A DNA stretch of 64,000 bases, from NCBI GenBank assembly GCA_001910725.1, contig MJGA01000011.1, positions 434,001 through 498,000 of the forward strand, given 5' to 3'. The notes beneath the pieces were generated by a model. The model was not told the DNA's origin, searched no databases, and was given only the letters and a program-made list of their open reading frames with translations. The translations under genes were made by a program, and so were the position numbers. This document shows, in pieces, positions 11,691 through 21,738 of this stretch (within the stretch, counting starts at the first letter, position 1; the number at the start of each line of letters is the position of its first letter). This stretch comes from Phanerodontia chrysosporium (lineage: Eukaryota; Basidiomycota; Agaricomycetes; Polyporales; Phanerochaetaceae).

Positions 11691-13288
11691 ATGCGGGCTT
11701 TGACCGTGCCTCTAGTAGCATTGATCCTTGCGCTTGCTGCATTCTCCGCGGTATCCGCTCAGCAGGCGGGGACCATCACGGCCGAGACCCACCCGACGCT
11801 CACCATCCAGCAGTGCACACAGAGCGGCGGCTGTGCGCCTCTCACTACGAAAGTCGTCCTCGACGTGAACTGGCGGTGGATACATTCGACCACCGGCTAC
11901 ACCAACTGCTACAGCGGCAACACCTGGGACGCTATCTTGTGCCCTGATCCGGTGACCTGCGCAGCCAACTGTGCGCTCGACGGCGCGGACTACACGGGGA
12001 CATTTGGCATCCTGCCCTCAGGGACCTCCGTGACGCTGCGCCCGGTGGATGGGCTGGGCCTACGTCTGTTTCTGCTGGCGGATGATTCTCACTACCAGAT
12101 GTTCCAGCTTCTGAACAAGGAGTTTACCTTTGATGTTGAGATGCCGAACATGCGCTGCGGGTCTAGCGGCGCCATCCACCTTACTGCTATGGACGCCGAT
12201 GGTGGACTTGCAAAGTATCCTGGGAACCAGGCTGGTGCGAAGTATGGCACAGGCTTCTGCAGTGCGCAGTGTCCGAAAGGCGTCAAGTTTATCAACGGCC
12301 AGGTGAGCCTTTCCGTACCACTCCGGACGTACCAGTGCGCTCATATTGCCTATACCCTCTAGGCAAACGTGGAAGGCTGGCTTGGTACCACGGCCACCAC
12401 GGGTACAGGGTTCTTCGGCAGCTGCTGCACGGACATTGCCCTCTGGGAGGCGAACGATAATTCTGCATCATTTGCCCCTCATCCCTGTACAACAAACTCC
12501 CAGACTCGCTGCTCTGGCAGCGATTGCACTGCGGATAGTGGGCTGTGCGACGCCGACGGCTGCAACTTCAACTCCTTCCGCATGGGCAACACAACCTTCT
12601 TCGGCGCAGGAATGTCCGTGGACACCACCAAACTCTTCACTGTCGTCACCCAGTTCATCACGAGCGACAATACCTCGATGGGTGCCCTCGTCGAGATTCA
12701 TCGCCTCTACATCCAGAACGGCCAGGTCATCCAGAACTCTGTTGTCAACATTCCCGGTATAAACCCTGCCACCTCTATCACGGATGACCTGTGCGCGCAA
12801 GAGAATGCAGCGTTTGGAGGCACCAGCTCGTTTGCACAGCACGGCGGCCTGGCGCAGGTCGGAGAGGCGCTGCGCTCGGGCATGGTCCTCGCACTCTCGA
12901 TCGTGAACTCCGCGGCGGACACGCTCTGGCTCGACTCAAACTACCCGGCGGACGCGGACCCGTCTGCGCCTGGTGTAGCCCGCGGTACCTGTCCTCAGGA
13001 CTCTGCCAGCATCCCGAAGCCCCGACGCCGTCTGTCGTGTTCTCGAACATCAAGCTCGGGGATATCGGCACTACGTTTGGTGCCGGCTCTGCGCTGTTCT
13101 CTGGTCGCTCACCGCCAGGGCCGGTCCCGGGATCCGCACCTGCATCTTCAGCCACGGCGACTGCTCCTCCATTCGGCAGCCAGTGTGGGGGTCTCGGATA
13201 CGCAGGCCCTACGGGAGTCTGCCCTAGCCCGTACACGTGTCAGGCTCTCAATATCTGTGGGTTGCTTATGCTGAGAATCAGAAAATAA
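11691..13288 (+). pseudogene. GH7 cellobiohydrolase-type gene with CBM1 tail, altered active site and a frameshift
   Basis: The ATG at 11691 starts a clear signal peptide ([20 protein letters not shown]) ending near [13 protein letters not shown]. The in-frame open region upstream to 11388 is chance. The GH7 landmarks [18 protein letters not shown] and GMSVDTTK are present, with one intron at 12303-12362 (phase 0). The catalytic motif, ELDxWE in active GH7 enzymes, reads [11 protein letters not shown] here. The nucleophile Glu is Asp and the assisting Asp is Ala; only the acid/base Glu remains. Near 13010-13018 the frame shifts by one base in a C run (after [11 protein letters not shown]). 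The continuation [20 protein letters not shown], a Ser/Pro linker and CBM1 ([15 protein letters not shown]) are read in the new frame. The CBM1 end lacks the usual QCL finish. Because of the active-site changes, repairing the frameshift would not by itself restore normal cellulase chemistry. Confidence 0.85.
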
Positions 13289-13884
13289 AATACTGAAGTC
13301 TCTGCACGCAGACTATTCTCAGTGTATCTAATGCTGGGGTCACAAGGGTCTCAGGACCGAGTCTCACAGCTCGTCTATACCAAGAAATACATCCCAGTCG
13401 GCTTGGAGTGGGCCTCCAATAACGATTTGCGCCATGAACCATAGCTGGCTATTGAGAGTATTCAGACACATCTGGCAAGGCGAGGCGAGAGGATCTGTAT
13501 CGTTACACTTACAGGGAGTAAGTATTGGACTCGGAGCTACGTCCAAGGCTGCGTCGCGGTGCCGCTTGTCCTGCAAAAGGCGCACGGGTTGCCTTTTGTG
13601 GCTGTTCACGTGAGGGTGACAGTCACGACACTAGCCAAAAACCCGAGCAGTCGGTCCGCTCTGCGTTGTCCACCTCAGGTCGTTCATCTTTGCTCTTCCT
13701 GGGTCGGGAAAGTCGTGACTAAGACTCGCTATACACACTCTTTCAAAACACCACGCCCGTCGCCAGCCTTGGCTGTCTCCGGTGCAATGACCACCGCATA
13801 CTACACGTCACACGCTTGCGTGCACCAGCTTATCCTCGGCCTTGACCGTCCCTGTAGCCTCGACACTCCGCAGGGGCACCCATA
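13289..13884. other. Intergenic, nothing recognised
   Basis: Between the second GH7 copy and FunK1 A. Short open frames exist on both strands but none has a domain or a conserved exon pattern. Confidence 0.4.
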
Positions 13885-16299
13885 ATGCGCATTAAGAGCG
13901 AATTCATTGGACCTCTTTCGACGCACGAGTTCTTCAATCGGTGCATGGAGCCGGGGAACAGCTTTCTACCCGCCCCGCATGTCGACTTCTCCTCAGTGGC
14001 TGTGGCCATGTCCGTAAAGGATATGTGCGAACAATTTGTGAGTCAGTATCTACTGTGTATTTCCCTTGTGCTGAGCGCATGCAAGATCCGCGTGACTGAG
14101 CAAGCGAACCTCTGCCCCGGGTTGCGACTGTTCATCACCAAACTCGAGAAAAAAGAGATGCAGGCGAAGACAAGCGGAGATGCAAGCGACTGTAAGCAGT
14201 GGTTTTTCTCTACGCTAGCTGCTCGTGTCCGACACGGACAGAAACGACGCGCGATGAAACGAAGAGTCTTCGAGGATTACTACGACTTTTCCAAGGGAAT
14301 TCTGGGAGTTGAAGTCCTTCAGACAGCTGAAGAGGACCCTTTCATAAATAGCCATGATCAATCCTTGCGACTATCGACATCATCGCCGACGGCCGATGGC
14401 GAATGCGTAGCTCCATCCTCCCCACGGAGGCTTCACCCATCACCTTCACACCAGGAAGATTGCGCCGGAGAAGCACATGGAACTATAGAAGCCCATAGGT
14501 CTGAAGAACGGTCGTGGAGCACGATTCGGACGCTCTGAAAATGTGTTTACACCTCAGGCTCACCACTCCCCATCGTCTCCTGCTCAGCCCGACGTGTCTA
14601 TCGAGCGGGATACCGCCGAAGTCACTGCCGTACGCGAGCGACTGCGCGCCATCGCCCGCGCACACTTCTCTCGGCAGCACAGGCTCTTTCGCAGACGAAG
14701 CCCGCTTTCCGCTCTGGGATCGCTCGGGTGCCGTGAAAACCGAAAGGTTTAGCTACCTGGAGTCCCCTCAGACCCTGGCCGAGTTTTTCACGCGGTTCTT
14801 ATGCATGGACGATGCGCAGCGCGGATGGGACCAAATCGTCGCGCTGGCCACCCCGAACATGGGTCTGCACTTTTCACGGCGGCTGTTTGGCAGTTCTTGG
14901 ATTCCATGCAGGCATTGCCGTCTAGCGTCTCCAAAGTGAGAGTATTGCCACACACCCAGCGCACACTCGACGATGCGGACACATATCCCGTCTGGAAGAT
15001 CCGTGGCGTCAACGAAGCTACCGGGCGTTCGACGGACCTCATCGTCAAGCGACCCTTCGCAGAGCACTCGCCGCTGGTTGGCTGGGGCACTCGCGGATAC
15101 ATCGCTTACGACATGCTTGAGCAGCGGCTTGTCTTTCTCAAGGACACCTGGCGGAGCAAGCATACCCTGCTGCAGCCCAAGTTCACCACCTATCAGCAGC
15201 TGTTTTCGCAGGATGTTTCGTTCTTGCCGCGCGTCCTCTACGGCGGTGACGTTCTGGATACGAGTTCGAGTCCCCAAAGCACCTTGGCTGACGAGCTCTC
15301 CGTTCATGCTCCCGAGGCTCTGCTTACTACGTCGCGGCTGGAAGGATTTCTCCATCACCGTATCGTTCAAGATATTGCATATTCGCTTCTCAGTGTGCAG
15401 GACGAGAGGGAGTTAGGTGCGTCATCCTCCATCTGGGTTTGAGACTTCGCGCTTACCCTAGGATTTCTAGTCCTAGAGAAGGCGCACGAGTCGTTGAACT
15501 TTGTGCACCGCGATCTGACGTGGAACAACATCATGCTTACCCGCGAAGGCGAATGCATCCTGAACGATTGGGACCATTCAGGCCAATGCACGCAGGTTTC
15601 TGTGGCGTGGTGAGTCCACTACGCATATTTTGCGACGGTTCAGCTTCTGATAGTGATCTAGGGCACGCCACTGTCCATGTCTATACGCCTCTTGTCCACG
15701 CCCACGAAACCGAATGAGGTGGTAGACGACCTAGAGTCGCTTTATTGGATCCTCATCCGAGTTGCCATATCCCGCTTCGCAACACATTTCGACGGCCTTC
15801 CTGTCGAGTTCTTCAGGACCCAAGGCAACCACTACGACGTCTCCCGCCAGAAGATCCGGCACCTCGGCGACCCGGCCTTCTACGAGGGCCGCTTCCGTTG
15901 CGCGGCGCTGGCAGACCTCATACGCGACGTCGGGCGCGCCTGGGGCCCTAGTACCGCAGCGCCATCGTCGGGCCGCTGAGCGACCTGGGCATCGAGCCTC
16001 CGGATCCGAAGATCCTCGAGCTGGCGAAGACGCCGTCCTTCTGGCGAGCAATGTTCGCAGAGGCTCTGCGGAAGTGCGATGCGGAGTAGAAAACGGAGGC
16101 CTCCGAAGTGTCCCGCGTCCCAGCGCATGCGAACGGCGGCCGCTCCGCTCTGTCGCAACGCCCTGGAGGGATTCAGCCTTCGCCGTGGCCCTCGAGTACA
16201 GGGGCGAAACGGAAGGCCCCAGACGTGGATGATGAACATGGTGTTCAGCTCAAGCCGCGCAGGTCCAAAAGGCTCAGAACGAGGGCGCAGTGCTTGTAA
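13885..16299 (+). pseudogene. FunK1-type protein kinase A, multiply broken
   Basis: FunK1 kinases are a fungal-specific, Ser/Thr-kinase-like family expanded in agaricomycetes; their substrates are unknown. The family layout is recognisable: short exon 1 (IGPLSTHEFFNRCM) ending EQF, intron, CPGLRLFITK, then DRSGAVKTERF, IAYDMLEQRLVFLKDTWR, YGGDVL and HHRIVQDIAY. The catalytic exon has FVHRDLTWNNIML (HRD from 15505) and NDWDHSG, and the end is PRRSKRLRTRAQCL. Lesions: a stop near 14536, a deletion plus frame change near 14690 removing the strand between QHRLF and ARF, a frameshift near 14860, another near 15950, and an in-frame TAG at 16087. With five independent lesions, including a deletion and a clean stop, this copy is broken in the genome and is not a sequencing artefact. 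Confidence 0.85.
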
Positions 16300-16467
16300 T
16301 TTACGTATCCAAATGGATGGCAGCGTCCACTCAGATCAGCCGGCCTTCCTCTTCTAATCGTGCGACCGTCATTTATCTGTCGAGCCTTTCCCAAGTTGTT
16401 CGTGGCAAGCGGTAACAATTTATGCAGCGATATAGAAGTATAAAGCCAGAACCTACGTCTACACTCT

Positions 16468-18705
16468 TCAAGTCATGAGTATAGGAGGCCTCACGGCCAT
16501 GCTCTCCAACGCCAACCTGCCAGCCTGCACGGCGCGCAGGAGCGCGCTCTCCACCATCATCATCTCACATATCTTCCTATGCCGGTACTGCACGCTGGCC
16601 GAGCGGTTCCAGAACCGCTCAACCCCGGGCACGCCCGCGCGCACCTCCTCCATGACGTCGAGCACGTCCTTCACGGTGTACGCCTCCGCAAAGAACATCA
16701 TCTCGATTGCGAGCATGAGGGTCTCTGCATGAGCAAAACACGTGTCAGAGCACAGAGGGGCGGACGAGCAATGAGGCGAGGTTTACCGATGTACTTCTCT
16801 TCGTCCCGAGGATACTCTCGTGCGGCGCGCAGCTTGAACTCGGCGGCGAGGGAGAAGAACGTCCGCGCGCTGTCGGTATCGTTCTGCTCCGCAGCGTCCA
16901 TGCCGCTGCTGGCGTAGCACCAGCCGATAGCCCTGTCGAGCCATGAGCATGCGTAAAACGGACAGAGAAAAAACATGCGTACACGTTCGCATATGCGCGC
17001 GGGTACACGTAGAACACCAGTCTCTGCGTCGGGCGGACGGTACTGTCCGGGGGGCCGGCATCGTCGAGCTCGCGCAGCATGTCTTTGGCATCGTCGTGCA
17101 GTTTGTCGAGTGGGTAATGGAGCTTGTCTCTGCGGTTCGCCTACGTGAAGAAGGGCTCTAGCGCACAAAACGCCAGACATGAAGGTGGTGCTCACACAGG
17201 CGTAGCATTCCATCCGGAGGCACTTGACACTTCGGAGGAACGTCTTCTGAAACACGTCTTCACGCTGTGCTTCCGGGATGTCCCTACAAGCCCGTTTAGC
17301 CCACTCCAGCACCTTTATGGCTTCGTCGTATATTTCTAGTGCGTCCGTAACCTTGGCTTCTAGCCCGTCTAACATGCGTGCGCGCAATATCCATGAGCTG
17401 GAGGTCGACACACTTAGCTAGGCATGTAATGTATCGCCTATCAACTCACCGAAGCGTTGTCGACAACGCAGGCTGGACGACGCTCCAGCCACCAGCTCGC
17501 CTCCTCTCCGCCTCTGCAATGACGTCTACCGCGCGGTCTTCCCAAAAGGCATTGTCGTTCTTGTACTCTAGTTCAACTACCAGCATAATCAAAGGAAGAC
17601 TATATGCACAGAGAGGTGTCATACCTTGCAGATTGTACTTCCTCTTGAAATCCGGCGTATCGACGAAAAGCACCCGCGAGTCGATTATGGTGGCGGTCAT
17701 CATACAAGCCAAAGCCTGCAATGATAAGAGATTGCGCATATACCATAATTGATGCATACCCCAGAGAATCCTACGATCTCCTGGTCTTCAGGGTCCTCTT
17801 GTGCTCTTTCCAGGCCTACCTCCTTCACGATATCGAGTCCTCTGCGCATCTCCTAGTTGCCGTCAATCTGGATGCAGGACAGAGAGGCTCAAAACTCACA
17901 GTATATGCGTCTAAAAGTAACCATCCCTGACATATCATATTCGCTGTGAGCTATTCACACGGAGATAGGGGTCTACTCACGCTCGTGTTCGACTGAGGAC
18001 CTTCAGTCCTCTCGCGGATCTCTCTCCGAGCGGTGTAGGCCCGCATCCAAGGCAGCTCCACGGACTCATGGTGAGAACAAAAGTCCGCTCCAAACTCGCT
18101 CTTCAACCTTAATTTGACCTCCGCAAGGCCCTCCTGACATTGCTGCTTCAAGTTAGCCTCAGCGTTGCTAAGTCCCTCAGTTGGCAGCAGGCTCAACGCT
18201 CTCTCGTAGGCGTCTCGGCTTCGTTTGTTGTATCCAACATTCTACAGAGAAGTACGTTTCATGACAAATATTTGTGAGGTTTGCGGGCGCGACGTACCTT
18301 GAAGCCGGTAGCTAGTCGAGCCCATGCCTTCACGTACATCGGATCTAACCTCGTTGCCTGGTACGCATGCTCAACGACACTTTCCAGGGAAGAACTCTGT
18401 GACTAACCTCCTCGCAATCTGCGATAACATCCTCGAACCTAGCCCGGCGACACAAAAGGTCCGACTTCAGCGCGCAGCTTGGACTTCAGTACTACGAGCG
18501 CTCACTTCCCCATAGCAAAAGCGCATGCCCCTCGGTTAGCATATAGCACGGAATTTGCTGGATTGAGTGCAATCGCCTCGGAGTACTTCGAGCTAGCTTC
18601 GATAAAGGATCTGGCTCTGAAAAACGCGTCGCCGTCGGCTTTCAAGCGCGTCGCCCGCGAGACAGCGTCGTTCGAGTCTTCGGGGGTGTTCGTCGCCGGG
18701 TCCAT
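16468..18705 (-). CDS. TPR-repeat protein of unknown function
   Basis: The ATG at 18703-18705 opens MDPATNTPEDSNDAVSRATR, followed by a classic tetratricopeptide repeat (LKADGDAFFRARSFIEASSK then YSEAIALNPANSVLYANRGA). Further exons give VIADCEE, ATRLDPMYVKAWARLATGFK and NVGYNKRSRDAYERAL, a second repeat. This layout resembles small co-chaperone TPR domains. The rest is novel to me: AYTARREIRERTEGPQ, LDIVKEVGLERAQEDPEDQE, EYKNDNAFWEDRAVDVIAEA, a helical block (TDALEIYDEAIKVLEWAKRA), and a last exon ending ALESMAVRPPILMT with the stop at 16468-16470. Introns are short GT-AG and the frame can be followed through, so the gene looks intact. It faces FunK1 B across a 437-bp shared promoter. An Hsp70/Hsp90-binding role is possible from the TPR alone but not shown. 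Confidence 0.75.
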
Positions 18706-19142
18706 TGCACAGTGAGAGGAAGTTGAGGTGTAGCTTTGTTGTGGTAGGAAGTCATGGGGAGAGCTTTGCAGCGGACGAAGAGCCTTGACGTCGTCGAAGC
18801 TGGGGTCTCAAATTCAAACCCGTCCGCATATGGCGCGCGAGTTGCCATCTGCAGGCTTGCGTGACCGTCACTTGTCACCTACTCACGTGGGCACCGTTCG
18901 CCGGCGCTCGATGAAGCTGCAGTCCTGGACCGGCCCCGGTGGCCCATCCAGTGCCAGTGGCCCTGGTGGCCCTGCCAGGCAGATTTCAGAATAGCTTTGG
19001 CCCACAATCAGTGTTTCTGCCTCTTGAACTGGGTTCTTTCTCGCTGAAAGCGGTTTGGTTTTTTCTACCACCTTCATTCTTCCTTCTCTTCCCTACCGCT
19101 CCTTCGGTGTCTCATCCTCTCATCTCTCCTTGATTTCCACAA
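18706..19142. promoter_or_regulatory. Bidirectional promoter region between TPR gene and FunK1 B
   Basis: This is the 437-bp gap between divergent start codons. A GC-rich patch at about 18930-18980 contains repeated GGTGGCCC and CCAGTGGCCC words. Pyrimidine-rich tracts (TTCTTCCTTCTCTTCCC and similar) precede the ATG at 19143, typical of fungal transcription start regions. Confidence 0.35.
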
Positions 19143-21475
19143 ATGACAGAGCAGAGCTATTTTGTGGGAGCGTTGCCTCCAGAGCAGTTCCTTGCCACCC
19201 TAATGGACGTTGACGAAAGCTTGCCGCCCGCCCCATCAGTCGACTTTCGCTCCCTCCATAGGGCCGAATCGGTGACGGAGGCTCAACACTCGCTCGTATG
19301 TCTTACCTCGCTACTATCTGAACAAGTTCTATTGCTCATAGATACTCCCAAGATTGACATAGTAGAGAAGTCCGGTCTCTGTCCTGGCCTCCGCATGTTC
19401 GTCGCCAAGTTCAAGCAGCAACAAGTAGAAACCCTCCAGCACGAAGACTCGCAAGTGGACAATATCTCAGAGGTACCACCGTATCCATCCATTGGACTTA
19501 GGGCGCAATCGAATTCGAGGAGACGGACGAGAAAGCCACGAGACATCGCGGAGTATTACGACTTTGGCACTGGCGTGCTCGGTGTCGAGCTGGTACGGGA
19601 CTGCGATGCCGACCCGTTCCTGGACGCCGAAGACTACGACCCATGAGCGACTCTGCAACATCGTCCCATGCTCCCAAAAGTTCAGACTCTTCCGTGTCTA
19701 CCTCGACTCAAAGGTCCCGGTTGTCTGAGATCCGACACTGTAGCTCTACATCCTTCGATTCAGAGCCCTTTTCGATTGAACGACGCTCAGCTGGAGCAGC
19801 TTCCCTTCGGTCTCGCATTCTGGCAAGTGCCAAGGCTCACTTCGCTTGCCAACACCGTCGCTTCCTCTTCTACGTGGTGATCATCTACAACACGGCTCGT
19901 TTCATGCTTATCGACCGTTCCGGGGCCGTCGTCAGCGAGCGAGTGGAGTACATGTTCTCTCCCCATATCCTCGCCGAGTTCTTCTGGCGATTTGCGCACA
20001 TGACCGACGCGCAGAGGGGTCAGGACACGACGGCCACCCGAGCATCACGGCGGGAGGCAACTCTGTTCGCGGATGCGGTACGCGCGTTCCTCGACGGCGG
20101 CGACAAACACCGCGCTCTGCCTGATGCCCAGCGCACTCTAGACAGCTCCGATACTTTCCCGGTATGGAAGATTCATGTCACGAATCCTGCTACTGGCAAG
20201 TCAAGTGACGTGGTTGTGCAGCGCCCGTTTGCAGGAAGCGCATCGCTGTTTGGTCGCGGTACTCGTGCATACCTCGCCTACGACCTATACCAGCACCATC
20301 TCATCTTCATGAAAGACTCGTGGCGCATGGAGAACTCGCCGTTTCGCCCAGAGTTTGACACGTACCAGCAACTTCATTCCCACAATATCCCATCCATTCC
20401 GCGCATACACTATGGCGGTGACGTACTGGGCGCCGACGGCCAGCCGCAGATGACCATAGCTCACACGCTGACTGTTGGAGAGTCGACGTGGCGCTTCACC
20501 GAAGACGCGCTGAAGGGATATACTCACCATCGCATCGCGCAAGACATACTCTATCCGCTTGAGTGCGTTCATGAAGAGCGCGAATTGGTGCAGGCACTGC
20601 ACGACACGCTCATAGGCAAGTCTTTCCTTGAACAGTTTGCACATTTTTCTGAGATGCCGTGCTAGCCATTGACACGGCGCATCGCGAGACGGGAATCTTG
20701 CACAGGGACATCAGCTGGAAGAACGTCATGCTGGACTCCAACGGGCGCTGCATGCTCAACGACTGGGACCACGCGGGGCCGCACACCTCGGAGCTCGGGG
20801 CAACAGTGAGTAGCCCATTTCGTGCCCGAGCACACACGCTCACATCGCGACTGGCAGGGAACACCGCAGTTCATGTCCGTCCGCCTGCTCACCGACGACG
20901 AGCTGTCGAACGAGCTCGTCGACGACCTCCAATCCGTCTTCTGGGTCCTCAACTTCACCGCCGTGTTCCGCTTCTCGCAGCACATGCTCGGCCTCTCGGA
21001 CAACCTCTTCGTCTTTGGTGCGCGGGACTCCGCGCACGAGATGGCGATTGCGAAGGCGGCCTTTCTGGGCCGGTGCTGGGACCTGCCTGACAGGTACGCC
21101 AGTCCGGCGCTGGCGGGCCTCATTCAGGATGTACGGATGGCGTGGGGCGAGTATCAGTATGCGCTCGTAGGCCCACGGACTGATATGGATCTTACGGAGC
21201 CGAACTACGAGATGCTGAAACGCGCCGCGCAGCCGGCGTATTGGCTTGAGAAATTTGCTGCTGCTTTGCGCAAGTATGACGCGGATCAGGATCCGGCAGG
21301 GGATACAGCTGCAGCCTGCGATACGCCTTCCAGGCCACAGCGTATCGCAGAAGTGCACACGCCAGCGGACGATGGCCTGGTTGTGAAGAAGCGCAAGCGT
21401 GCAGAGCCGGATGTGGGCACGCAGACGGGGAGGCAGGTGCTGAGAAGGTCGAAGAGATTGAGGGCTAATCAATAG
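19143..21475 (+). CDS. FunK1-type protein kinase B, one frameshift between N-terminal and kinase parts
   Basis: Exon 1 (FVGALPPEQFLATLMDVDE) ends HSL at an intron starting 19296. Exon 2 begins IDIVEKSGLCPGLRMFVAKF and runs to DADPFLDAEDYDP, where TGA (19644-19646) overlaps an ATG (19643) in the next frame. From there the rest of the kinase is open: CQHRRFLFYVVII, LIDRSGAVVSERVEY, RAYLAYDLYQHHLIFMKDSW, YGGDVLG and HHRIAQDILYPLE. The intron after ALHDTLIG has a GC donor (AG|GCAAGT) and a normal AG acceptor. The catalytic exon has ILHRDISWKNVMLD (HRD from 20701) and LNDWDHAG. The last exon starts GTPQFMSVRLL and ends LRRSKRLRANQ. A single C gained in the CCC run at about 19641 would restore one protein of roughly 700 residues. 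Two separate overlapping genes are less likely, since all paralogues are continuous here. Confidence 0.8.
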
Positions 21476-21738
21476 CAAGAGCAATATAGATTTTTTCTTG
21501 CACATCGCAGTCTGAACATGAGATTTATGCCCGACAGACTGCTACAAACTGTAGGTCTACCTGGTGCCATTCCGATCCCACAAGATGTGACCTCATAGAT
21601 AGCGCAGTATATATATACTCGCTTACAAACACTCACTCGTGGAACTTCAACTTCTGCGCGTTCTACTATACATATATTGCTGATGCTAGAGCTATAGTAC
21701 GCTGTGGCATATCGGAATACAGAGCATGTTTTTGATTA

